A stretch of 64,000 nucleotides of DNA from Natronoarchaeum mannanilyticum (GTDB taxonomy: Archaea; Halobacteriota; Halobacteria; Halobacteriales; Natronoarchaeaceae): contig NZ_BAAADV010000001.1 in assembly GCF_039522665.1 (NCBI RefSeq), forward strand, positions 806,001-870,000. Reading direction: 5' to 3'. A model generated the notes under the pieces. It was not told where the DNA came from. It was given only the letters and a program-made list of their open reading frames with translations, and ran no database searches. The position numbers and the translations under genes were made by a program. Positions 44,375-51,317 of this stretch are shown piece by piece. Numbering within the stretch: the first letter of the stretch is position 1; every line of letters begins with the position of its first letter.

Positions 44375-45028
44375 CTATCCGTTGTCGCCCGCCAACAGCG
44401 TGTTCGACACCAGCGCGTCGGTGCCCCGACGCAGCCGCTCGGTGACGGCCTGATCGGAGACATCCAGCTCCGCTCCCAGATCGGCCGTCGAAGAGCGGCG
44501 AGGGACGTCGTAGTACCCCCGCTCGACGGCGAGCGTCAGCGTCTCGTGCTGGCAATCGGTGAGCCCGTAGCCCGCCGTCCCGTCCGGTTCGTCCGGTGTG
44601 TACACCCGCCGGATCGAGGGATCGAGTCCGCCGTCGCGAAGCTGCGATTGATAGGCCGACAGCGCGTTGCGCGCGGGGAATCTGACCTGAAACTGCCAGT
44701 CTTCGGCTTCGCCGGTCGCCTGCAGCAACTGGCCCCCCTCCGCGCCGATCCCCCCGATCACGCGGTCGGCCCGTCGGTCCCACTCGAGCGTGTACAGGCG
44801 TCGCGCCTCCAGCGTCTGGACCGCGATCAGTTCCTCGACGGCCCCGTGATCGCGGACGCGGCGCTCGAACGCGTCGGCGTCGACGCCGTCGGTCCAGAAC
44901 GACGGAATCGCGCGCTCGCCGGTGGGAATTACCGCTTCGAGCTCTAGCTCCTCGCCCGCTTCGAGTTCGAGGATGCGTCCGAGCTCGAACTCGCTGCTGT
45001 CGAGTCCGAACTCGACGACGACGCTCAT
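44375..45028 (-). CDS. Bat-type HTH (HTH_10) transcriptional regulator
   Basis: 217 residues. The N-terminal 150 residues form an effector-like beta domain; the last 60 (LTDCQHETLTLAVERGYYDVPRRSSTADLGAELDVSDQAVTERLRRG) are the helix-turn-helix of the bacterio-opsin activator family. Such regulators often respond to environmental cues; target unknown. Starts at ATG 45028, next to the tRNA-Leu scar. Confidence 0.82.
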   Translation of the reverse strand: MSVVVEFGLDSSEFELGRILELEAGEELELEAVIPTGERAIPSFWTDGVDADAFERRVRDHGAVEELIAVQTLEARRLYTLEWDRRADRVIGGIGAEGGQLLQATGEAEDWQFQVRFPARNALSAYQSQLRDGGLDPSIRRVYTPDEPDGTAGYGLTDCQHETLTLAVERGYYDVPRRSSTADLGAELDVSDQAVTERLRRGTDALVSNTLLAGDNG

Positions 45029-45142
45029 ACCAAGTGCCAGAAACCCCAGGGACGTATTCCTTGTGACACGGTAACACCCAGATTAGTGGCACAACCAGTA
45101 TCCCATTCATTGCCACCGCTCCCCCGTTCGGTCGAGCCGAAA

Positions 45143-45165
45143 AATGCGAGGAATGGGATTTGAAC
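45143..45165 (-). repeat. Partial copy of the tRNA-Leu 3' end (possible att scar)
   Basis: 23 bp matching the tRNA-Leu 3' end plus one base beyond (45268-45290) at 21 of 23 positions: the same GCGAGG-ATGGGATT-GAAC pattern on the plus strand. Integrases duplicate tRNA 3' ends on insertion, so this is read as an old attachment-site remnant. No integrase gene is present. Confidence 0.55.
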
Positions 45166-45225
45166 TACGCGGAGACGGTCGCCCTCACTCGGTTCGGGCG
45201 CTGCGACTCCTCTCGTTCGAATCCC

Positions 45226-45270
45226 CTCCGTGAGATTGCTGCGGCTCACGGAGTTGTTCGCCGCAGCAAT
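45226..45270. repeat. Interleaved inverted repeats abutting tRNA-Leu
   Basis: CTCCGTGAG (45226-45234) pairs with CTCACGGAG (45245-45253), and ATTGCTGCGG (45235-45244) pairs with CCGCAGCAAT (45261-45270). All are perfect and interleaved, so either a pseudoknot or two alternative hairpins. They end exactly at the tRNA 3' end. Confidence 0.55.
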
Positions 45271-45354
45271 GCGAGGGATGGGATTCGAACCCATGGACCC
45301 CTAAGGGAGCGGATCTTAAGTCCGCCGCCTTTGGCCTAGCTCAGCCACCCTCGC
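45270..45354 (-). tRNA. tRNA-Leu(TAA)
   Basis: 85 nt on the minus strand: acceptor GCGAGGG.../...CCCTCGC, D loop GAGCTAGGCC with the GG pair, anticodon loop CTTAAGA (anticodon TAA), a long variable arm (class II), T loop GGTTCGAATCC, discriminator A. All expected leucine-tRNA features are present; no intron. Confidence 0.95.
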
Positions 45355-45394
45355 GCAGATGCGGATTGCCGCCTCTGTGGCAAGTGGGTTTCGC

Positions 45395-45739
45395 TTACCA
45401 GTCGACCGACAGCGTCCCGTCGCCGTGGGGGTCGGGAGCGAGCTCCTCGTCGGTCCGCCGGTCGATCACGTGGATGCAGCCATCGCCCTTCTTGGCGGGA
45501 CAGACCTCCGCCGCCCGGACGTTGTGATCGAGATCGTCCTCGCCGACGTAGTACGAGCGGGGTTTGGCCATCTCGCTTTTGAGGTCCATCTCCCAGTTCT
45601 TCGAGACCTCGGCGCACTTGCCCGCGCCGAAGCACTTGTTCGCCTCGAAGATGATCTTGTAGGGCTTCTCCTCGACCGGCGGGGCGTCGGCGCTCCCGAC
45701 GTCGCTGGGATCCTGGATCTCGGCATCGAGGTCGCTCAT
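45395..45739 (-). CDS. Ferredoxin, single [4Fe-4S] type
   Basis: 114 residues with exactly four cysteines: C36, C42, C80 and C88, the spacing of single-cluster ferredoxins (CxxxxxC...CPAKKGDGC). It lies 65 bp downstream of the first channel gene on the same strand, so they may form an operon. It is a candidate electron donor for the nitrite reductase of the island (inference). ATG 45739. Confidence 0.8.
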   Translation of the reverse strand: MSDLDAEIQDPSDVGSADAPPVEEKPYKIIFEANKCFGAGKCAEVSKNWEMDLKSEMAKPRSYYVGEDDLDHNVRAAEVCPAKKGDGCIHVIDRRTDEELAPDPHGDGTLSVDW

Positions 45740-45804
45740 TGTTCGTATCTGGGGTCGTTCCGACTTTCAGGTTTCGGTGTTCGATCGAAAGAGCGGCCCG
45801 CCGG

Positions 45805-46644
45805 TCAGTCGTCGTCGCTGACGACGACGTTCCCGGTCTGGGTCGAGGTGTCTTCGAGGCCCCAGTTCCAGGAGTAGCCGTACGACGACGTCACGTAGTA
45901 GTAGGCGGCGCCCATGCAGACGACGCCGCTGACGATGTTGCCCGCCGTGACGATGGTGAGGTTGTACGCCATCCCCTGCCAGGAGACGCCGGCGGCGCCC
46001 GGGACGACGACGTTCGCCAGCCCGAGGATGCTCATGTTGGCGATGCTGTGCTCGAAGCCGGAGCCGACGAACGCCAGCAGGCACCACCAGACCATGATGA
46101 GCTTGGCGACCGGGTTCTCCAGCTGGAAGTTGCTCCACACGGCGAGCACGACCAGCCAGTTACAGAGGATCGCGCGGGTGAACAGCTCGATCGCGGGCGC
46201 GTTCATCTTGTAACTGCCGACCGACGCGAGCAGCGAGCCGTCGGGGAACACGCCCGCGAGGAACGCCAGCCCGACGATCAGCATCGAGCCCATGAGGTTG
46301 CCGATCCAGGAAACGCTCCAGACCGTGCCGAGGTCGCTCCACGTCGTGCGATCGGTGAGCGCGCCGACGGACATGATCATCGCGTTGCCCGTGAACAGCT
46401 CCGAGCCCGCGACGATGACCAGCGACAGCGCGATGCCGAACACCGCGGCCATCACGATGCCGCGGACCGGCTCGAACACCGTCTGGTACAGCGACTGGCC
46501 GAAGATGAACGTCATCACGACGGCGAAGGCGATGTACACGCCCGCCATCCCGGAGTGGACCAGGTACGCCGGGAGGCTCTTCTTGATGAGCTCGACCTGC
46601 GCGGCAGCGGCGTCGCTGATGTCGGTCAGAGAGTCCTCGTACAT
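45805..46644 (-). CDS. Formate/nitrite transporter (FNT) family channel, paralogue 1
   Basis: 279 residues, six hydrophobic segments. FNT hallmarks: GSELFTGNAMIM (the first pore loop, usual motif SELFTGN), a NPVAKLIM stretch and GFEHSIANM with the conserved second-pore-side His. Members carry nitrite, formate, or hydrosulfide as pentameric channels. Given cyanase and nitrite reductase nearby, nitrite or cyanate are candidates; both are small monovalent anions. ATG 46644 is the family start; the upstream 147 bp are open but basic and not family-like. Confidence 0.87.
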   Translation of the reverse strand: MYEDSLTDISDAAAAQVELIKKSLPAYLVHSGMAGVYIAFAVVMTFIFGQSLYQTVFEPVRGIVMAAVFGIALSLVIVAGSELFTGNAMIMSVGALTDRTTWSDLGTVWSVSWIGNLMGSMLIVGLAFLAGVFPDGSLLASVGSYKMNAPAIELFTRAILCNWLVVLAVWSNFQLENPVAKLIMVWWCLLAFVGSGFEHSIANMSILGLANVVVPGAAGVSWQGMAYNLTIVTAGNIVSGVVCMGAAYYYVTSSYGYSWNWGLEDTSTQTGNVVVSDDD

Positions 46645-47146
46645 CCTAGGTACCCCCCTCCGCGCCCGTCGAACGGTGACGCTTCGTCCAGTTTCCGGGG
46701 GCGTCGACGCGAGGTCGTCCACCGACCGCGGCGACAAAGCGGCGAGTGGTTGAACAAATACTGTTTTCCCGCGTATCGGTGCCAAATCCAAACCCTATTT
46801 CCAAGTTTGCTGACTTCATGTTCATATCTCGTCTGCCTTCTCGGATGAATGGCCAACCTGTGCGAACTTAGGTCTATCGATCTAAACGGCTGAAACGGCC
46901 AAATTCATACAGTACAATCCCGGATAACCAGTAATAGCTTCATCAAGACGGTTAATGATTGGTCGAACGTCAACCGTCCGGCAGCGACGGCGACCGCCGG
47001 CGGTTCGGCCGGTGGCCGTCGGATCTCCGGCCCGTAGCCGAGAGCGCCGGGGTCCGACCGCTCCGACCTCCGATACCGAGCCCGACCGAATTCGCCAGCC
47101 GTTTTCGCCGCACGTCGAAAAAGGGGATTCGTTTCCGATCGAACGA
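46645..47146. other. Intergenic region between the two channel genes
   Basis: 502 bp, AT-rich in the middle, no gene. It contains the candidate operator at 46752-46766 and presumably the paralogue-1 promoter; no clean TATA box was found. Confidence 0.5.
46752..46766. promoter_or_regulatory. AACA-N5-TGTT inverted repeat upstream of FNT paralogue 1
   Basis: GAACA-AATAC-TGTTT, 108-122 bp upstream of the ATG. The same spacing and orientation occurs before dabB and nirA. Here it may overlap the TATA box, so its regulatory meaning is weaker. Confidence 0.35.
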
Positions 47147-47992
47147 TCAGTCGTCGTCCTGGGAGGCCGCGGTGCCGGCGCCGACGTTCATCGCGACGTT
47201 GTCCTCCATGCTCCACTCGTACTCGATGCCGTACGAGGTGGAGATGTAGTAGTAGACGGCGCCCAGGCAGAACACGCCGCTGGCGACGTTGCCGGCCGTG
47301 ACGATCGCGATGTTGTACGCCATGCCCGACCACGAGACCGCCGGGTCCGCGATTGGCAGGAGGTTCGCCGAGGTCAGGATCGCCATGTTGGCGATGCTGT
47401 GCTCGAAGCCGGCGCCGATGAACACCAGCAGGCACCAGAAGATCATGATGAGCTTGGCGACCGGGTTCTCCAGGCGGAAGTTACACCACACGGCGAGCAC
47501 GATCAGCCAGTTACACAGCATCGCCCGGAGGAACAGCTCCAGGGGAGCCATGGTCATCTTGGCGGCGCCGATGGCCGCGAACGGTTCGGTCGGCAGCGTT
47601 CCCGAGCCGACGAGCATCGCGGCGATGATCACCGAGCCGATCAGGTTGCCGATCCACGACCACGCCCAGACCTTCAACGTCGCGCCCGCGGGGACGCGGC
47701 CGGTGAGCTGACCGATCGTCATGATCATCGCGTTGCCCGTAAACAGCTCCGAGCCCGCCATGATGACCAGCGACAGCGCGATCCCGAAGCTGGCGCCCAT
47801 CACGATGCCCTGGAACGGCTCGAACTGGGTCCCCATGAGATCGCCCGCGAAGATGAAGGCGATCGCGACCCCGAAGCCGAGGTAGGCCCCGGCTAGCGCC
47901 GAGTGCGCGAGGTACGCCAGTAAGCGTTTGTTGATCAACTCCATCTGCGCGGCCGCCGCGCCCGAGACGTCCTCGATGGTTTCGCTGTACAT
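47147..47992 (-). CDS. Formate/nitrite transporter (FNT) family channel, paralogue 2
   Basis: 281 residues, close to paralogue 1 along its length (GSELFTGNAMIM, NPVAKLIM, GFEHSIANMAIL). Six hydrophobic segments; acidic C-terminal tail. ATG 47992 chosen; GTG/ATG codons up to 48004 add MVLT. Tandem duplication with divergence suggests two substrates or two expression modes. No AACA-N5-TGTT motif was found upstream. Confidence 0.87.
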   Translation of the reverse strand: MYSETIEDVSGAAAAQMELINKRLLAYLAHSALAGAYLGFGVAIAFIFAGDLMGTQFEPFQGIVMGASFGIALSLVIMAGSELFTGNAMIMTIGQLTGRVPAGATLKVWAWSWIGNLIGSVIIAAMLVGSGTLPTEPFAAIGAAKMTMAPLELFLRAMLCNWLIVLAVWCNFRLENPVAKLIMIFWCLLVFIGAGFEHSIANMAILTSANLLPIADPAVSWSGMAYNIAIVTAGNVASGVFCLGAVYYYISTSYGIEYEWSMEDNVAMNVGAGTAASQDDD

Positions 47993-48511
47993 GGTCAGTA
48001 CCACCTCGCTTCGGTCGCACCGGACCGCACTACGGTTGACGTCCGTACGCTGCTGCCCACGTTAGCAGTCGTTTCGGTCATTTGTTTCCAGTTCCGAGAA
48101 TCAATTGAACACATATAACGCTAATCCTTGGATGCCTGCTTTCGCCTTAACCACTATTATGCCACAAAGGGGTTATTCCGCGAATCGACCCGCCGTCCCG
48201 GACGGGCACCCAGCTTCTGGTAGCGAGTCGAGGGACCGACGCCGAAACTCGGGTCGCACCTGCGCCCGCGGAGCACGTCGAGAGTACCCGCGAAAGCTCT
48301 CGAAGCGGGTGATTTCGGTTCATTGTACGTCGCCAGCCCCAGTACTGGCCCGTACGAGTGATCGCCACCGTACCGTCTTTGGAGCGACGCATATCCATAT
48401 TTTTGAGTTATACCTGGACGAACATCCTAATATAGTCCATTTACACTAGCAGACTACCCCTAATATCAGGAGAAAACTTTAATATATCCTCTGCAACCTC
48501 GCAGATGGGAA
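47993..48511. other. Divergent intergenic region between FNT paralogue 2 and cyanase
   Basis: 519 bp. No gene is supported. TTTAATATATCC (48478-48489) is a strong TATA box placed for a leaderless cyanase message. A GTTATATGTG box (about 48110-48119, minus strand) could serve the channel gene. Confidence 0.5.
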
Positions 48512-48976
48512 ATGATCCCACGCAACGAGATCAACGACAAGTCGGAGACGCGCAGCAAGATCCTCGCGGCCAAAGAGGAGAAAGGAATGACGTTCTCGGA
48601 CATCGCCGAGCAGGTGGGCGGCGACAAGACGTTCCTCGCGTCGGCGACCTACGACGCCGCGAGCATGACGAAAGACGACGCGATGGCGTTCGCGGAGGTG
48701 CTCGACCTCGGTCGCGACGTCGTCGAGGAGCTCCAGAAGCCGCCGATGAAGGGCCAGGGCGAGCCGACGATCCCGTCGGACCCGTGTCTCTACCGCTTCT
48801 ACGAGGTCCCGCAGGTGTACGGGCCGGCGATGAAGGCGCTCATCCACGAGGAGTTCGGCGACGGCATCATGAGCGCGATCGACTTCGAGGTCAGCGTGGA
48901 CAAGGAGCCCCACCCGGAGGGCGACCACGTCGTTATCACGTACGACGGGAAGTTCCTGCCGTACAAGCGCTGGTAG
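48512..48976 (+). CDS. cynS: Cyanase (cyanate hydratase)
   Basis: 154 residues. The catalytic triad aligns exactly with the E. coli enzyme offset by one: R95 (LYRFYE), E98 and S121 (IMSAIDF). N-terminal HTH-like domain and the C-terminal YKRW end are normal. Reaction: cyanate plus bicarbonate gives ammonia and two CO2. No CynT carbonic anhydrase or CynX transporter is present. The TATA box at 48478-48489 makes ATG 48512 leaderless. Confidence 0.95.
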   Translation: MIPRNEINDKSETRSKILAAKEEKGMTFSDIAEQVGGDKTFLASATYDAASMTKDDAMAFAEVLDLGRDVVEELQKPPMKGQGEPTIPSDPCLYRFYEVPQVYGPAMKALIHEEFGDGIMSAIDFEVSVDKEPHPEGDHVVITYDGKFLPYKRW

Positions 48977-49167
48977 GCGCCGCCGCGCGGTAGCCGATTT
49001 CTTCTTACGGTTCTATCGATACTGGCGGTTCCGTTCTACGCAGCTTGGTTCCGCTTGTTGCCGGTCGATGTCGGTAGAGCAGTTCATAGCGTGTTCTCGT
49101 ACGCCACCGAATAGAAGTAGTATCGCGGCGCCTTCAGACGTACTGCGTCACTCCTCGATGGCGTGTG

Positions 49168-49530
49168 TTAGTGCCGGTGTTCGTTCTGTCGTTGGGCTTC
49201 CGAGATGAAAAGCAGAAACGCAATCGTTCCCATGAATAAAACCACAAATGGGAGCGTCGTATCGCCTTGTTGCCCGTAGTACTGTGCGAGCGCCATCGGA
49301 CTCACACAGAGGCCGAACAGGCCAATAGCGTAGCCGAGCTTGTCTATTGGGTTGTCGAATTGGGTAGCACTGCCAAGGAGGGAAATATCGTATGCAAAAT
49401 AGAAGTACCCCGCACCAGCGTAAACCGCCGCTATCCCTGCCCCGATAAACCAGTTAGTGGAGAGAAACCAGTACGTACCGAGTCCCACTAACAGCCCACA
49501 GAGGACGGCGAGGGGGAGGTTCTTGTCCAT
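49168..49530 (-). CDS. Small four-helix membrane protein, AT-richer than neighbours
   Basis: 120 residues, four hydrophobic segments (LAVLCGLLVGLGTYWFL, FIGAGIAAVYAGAGYFYF, LGYAIGLFGLCVSPMAL, LPFVVLFMGTIAFLLFI). GC is visibly lower than around it, with AT-rich third positions, suggesting recent acquisition. No family recognised. It sits between cyanase and dabB and may be a passenger. Confidence 0.6.
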   Translation of the reverse strand: MDKNLPLAVLCGLLVGLGTYWFLSTNWFIGAGIAAVYAGAGYFYFAYDISLLGSATQFDNPIDKLGYAIGLFGLCVSPMALAQYYGQQGDTTLPFVVLFMGTIAFLLFISEAQRQNEHRH

Positions 49531-49689
49531 ATCAGCAGTGTATCGAGTAGACGTATAACCCTGGTGCCAGTTGGATAAGTTCGATGTGCGCGGATGTCTT
49601 TCTGCAGACGTTGGATTCGCGGTTCCACTGATCGGGCCGTCGAGTGCAGCCGAAAAAGAAGGACCACAGGGAGCTGCCGATCGCTCGCG

Positions 49690-51123
49690 CTACTCGCTCC
49701 GCGTCGGGATCGTCTTCGGATCGGGCTGGGAGGAGTTCAGCAACGCGACGTAGAGGCGACCGTTCTCGCGGTGCCAGCCGGTTTCGAGCGCGATGTGGCC
49801 GAGCACGAACAGCCCCAGCACGAGCCAGTGGATCGGCGTCATCTCCAGGTGGGGATGGATCATCGGCAGCCCGCCCATCATCGCGGAGATGCCGTTGTAG
49901 ATTCCGGCGTACACCGCGACGGCGGGCAGCAGGGACAGCGGGATCGCCACCGCGCGGGCCAGCGGCGATAGCGACGCCTGCCCGACGAGCGTCCGGGTGC
50001 CCCGCAGCGCCGAGAGCACGACGATCGCGGTGAGGAACACGCCCGTCCCCGGCCCAGTCAGGCTCTTACCGGTGAGCTGGGCGAACAGCACGCCGGCGGC
50101 GATCGCCGCGAGGACGCCGACGCCGAACGTGAGCGCTTTCGATCCGGCACCCTTCTTCGATTTCTTCGGCGGGACCTTCTCGACGCGGGAACCGACCGAG
50201 AGGAACATGTACGCCTTGTAGAACCCGTGGACGATCAGGTGCGTGACGGCCGCGGCGAAGAAGCCGAGCCCGCACTGCAGGATCATAAAGCCCATCTGGG
50301 CCACGGTCGAGCAGCCGAGCCGCCCCTTCGCGGAGGGCTTGACCAGCATCCACGCCTGCGCGAGCACGGCGCTGACCGCGCCGGCGACGACGACCACGAG
50401 CATGACGACGACGTCGCCGGCGAACACGGGCGCCAGCCGGCTCAGCAGGACGCCGCCGGCGTTGACGAAGCCGGCGTGCATCATCGCGGAGGCGGGCGTC
50501 GGGGCGGTCATCGACGACAGTAGCCAATTGTGGAACGGGAACAGCGCGGACTGGATCATCGCGGCGCTCAGGATCAGCCCGGCGGCGACGGCGGTGGTGG
50601 CGGGCGACAGGCCCGCCACGTTCGCCAGGATTTCGGAGATGGCGGTCGCCCCGGTCGCCGCGCTCAGAACGGCCAGCCCGGCCCCGAGCAGGACGCTTCC
50701 GGCGAGGAAGTACCGGCGCGCGAGCCCGCCGGCGGCGTCGGCCTGCGGCCAGTCCCGGACGTGGCCGATCAGGTCGGCCATGATCAGCCCCATCGACGTC
50801 CACGCCAGAACAAAGAGGGCGACGTGGTCGGCCGCGGTCAGCAGCATGACGACCAGCGTCAGCAGGAAGACGAGGCCGAAGAAGCGCTCGACGTCGGGAT
50901 CGGCGGCCATGTACCGACGCGAGAAGCTGTGGACGATCCCGCTGAAGAAGGCGACCGCCACCCACATGACCGCGGTCAGCCCGTCGATGCGGACGATTCC
51001 GTCGATCGTCAGTACGCCCCCCGGCCCCGCCATCCACGCGGCGACGGCCGCGTTGACGACGAACAGCGCCCAGACGAGGCGAGTCGATGCGCTCGGCAAC
51101 CAGTTCACACGTTTGGCGGACAT
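49690..51123 (-). CDS. dabB: DabB: NuoL-like membrane subunit of the DAB inorganic-carbon complex
   Basis: 477 residues, about 13-14 hydrophobic segments, with the proton-conducting transporter pattern: GIVHSFSRRYM, HNWLLSSMTAPTPASAMMHAGFVNAGGVLLSRLAP, and KPSAKGRLGCSTVAQMGFMILQCGLG. The LSSMTAPTPASAMMHAGFVN stretch is close to NuoL/MrpA. DabB moves cations to power DabA. It lies 194 bp downstream of dabA on the same strand; a TATA-like box (CATATATAG, about 51208-51216) and an operator-like repeat suggest its own promoter. ATG 51123. Confidence 0.87.
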   Translation of the reverse strand: MSAKRVNWLPSASTRLVWALFVVNAAVAAWMAGPGGVLTIDGIVRIDGLTAVMWVAVAFFSGIVHSFSRRYMAADPDVERFFGLVFLLTLVVMLLTAADHVALFVLAWTSMGLIMADLIGHVRDWPQADAAGGLARRYFLAGSVLLGAGLAVLSAATGATAISEILANVAGLSPATTAVAAGLILSAAMIQSALFPFHNWLLSSMTAPTPASAMMHAGFVNAGGVLLSRLAPVFAGDVVVMLVVVVAGAVSAVLAQAWMLVKPSAKGRLGCSTVAQMGFMILQCGLGFFAAAVTHLIVHGFYKAYMFLSVGSRVEKVPPKKSKKGAGSKALTFGVGVLAAIAAGVLFAQLTGKSLTGPGTGVFLTAIVVLSALRGTRTLVGQASLSPLARAVAIPLSLLPAVAVYAGIYNGISAMMGGLPMIHPHLEMTPIHWLVLGLFVLGHIALETGWHRENGRLYVALLNSSQPDPKTIPTRSE

Positions 51124-51215
51124 CCGTTTCTACTCATCAAATGTCCATTGTATCGGTTAAATCCTCTGTATAAGACCAACTGCGATCGTTTAATCCCTAA
51201 AACAGAGCTATATAT

Positions 51216-51230
51216 GGACAAACTGTGTTC
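51216..51230. promoter_or_regulatory. Candidate operator upstream of dabB
   Basis: GGACA-AACTG-TGTTC, 93-107 bp upstream of the ATG and about 11 bp upstream of the TATA centre. The 12-mer ACAAACTGTGTT recurs exactly before nirA at 56102-56113. Confidence 0.5.
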
Positions 51231-51317
51231 GCACGTCCAGTTCTTTCGTGCGCTCAGTGATGCCGGTGCGCCCCCGTCGAGAAACCGTCGCCGAAGAACG
51301 GCCCGACCGGTCGGTTC

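Noticed and set aside
45025-45294. Minus-strand open frame across the tRNA-Leu scar
   Set aside because: It overlaps the tRNA and the interleaved repeats, and its residues follow palindromic DNA; no family resemblance.
48147-48398. Open frame between FNT paralogue 2 and cynS
   Set aside because: No start context, no homologous feel, and the region holds the divergent promoters.
48419-48442. GGAC...GTCC repeat upstream of cynS as the shared operator
   Set aside because: It lacks the AACA-N5-TGTT pattern and the arms are only 4 bp.
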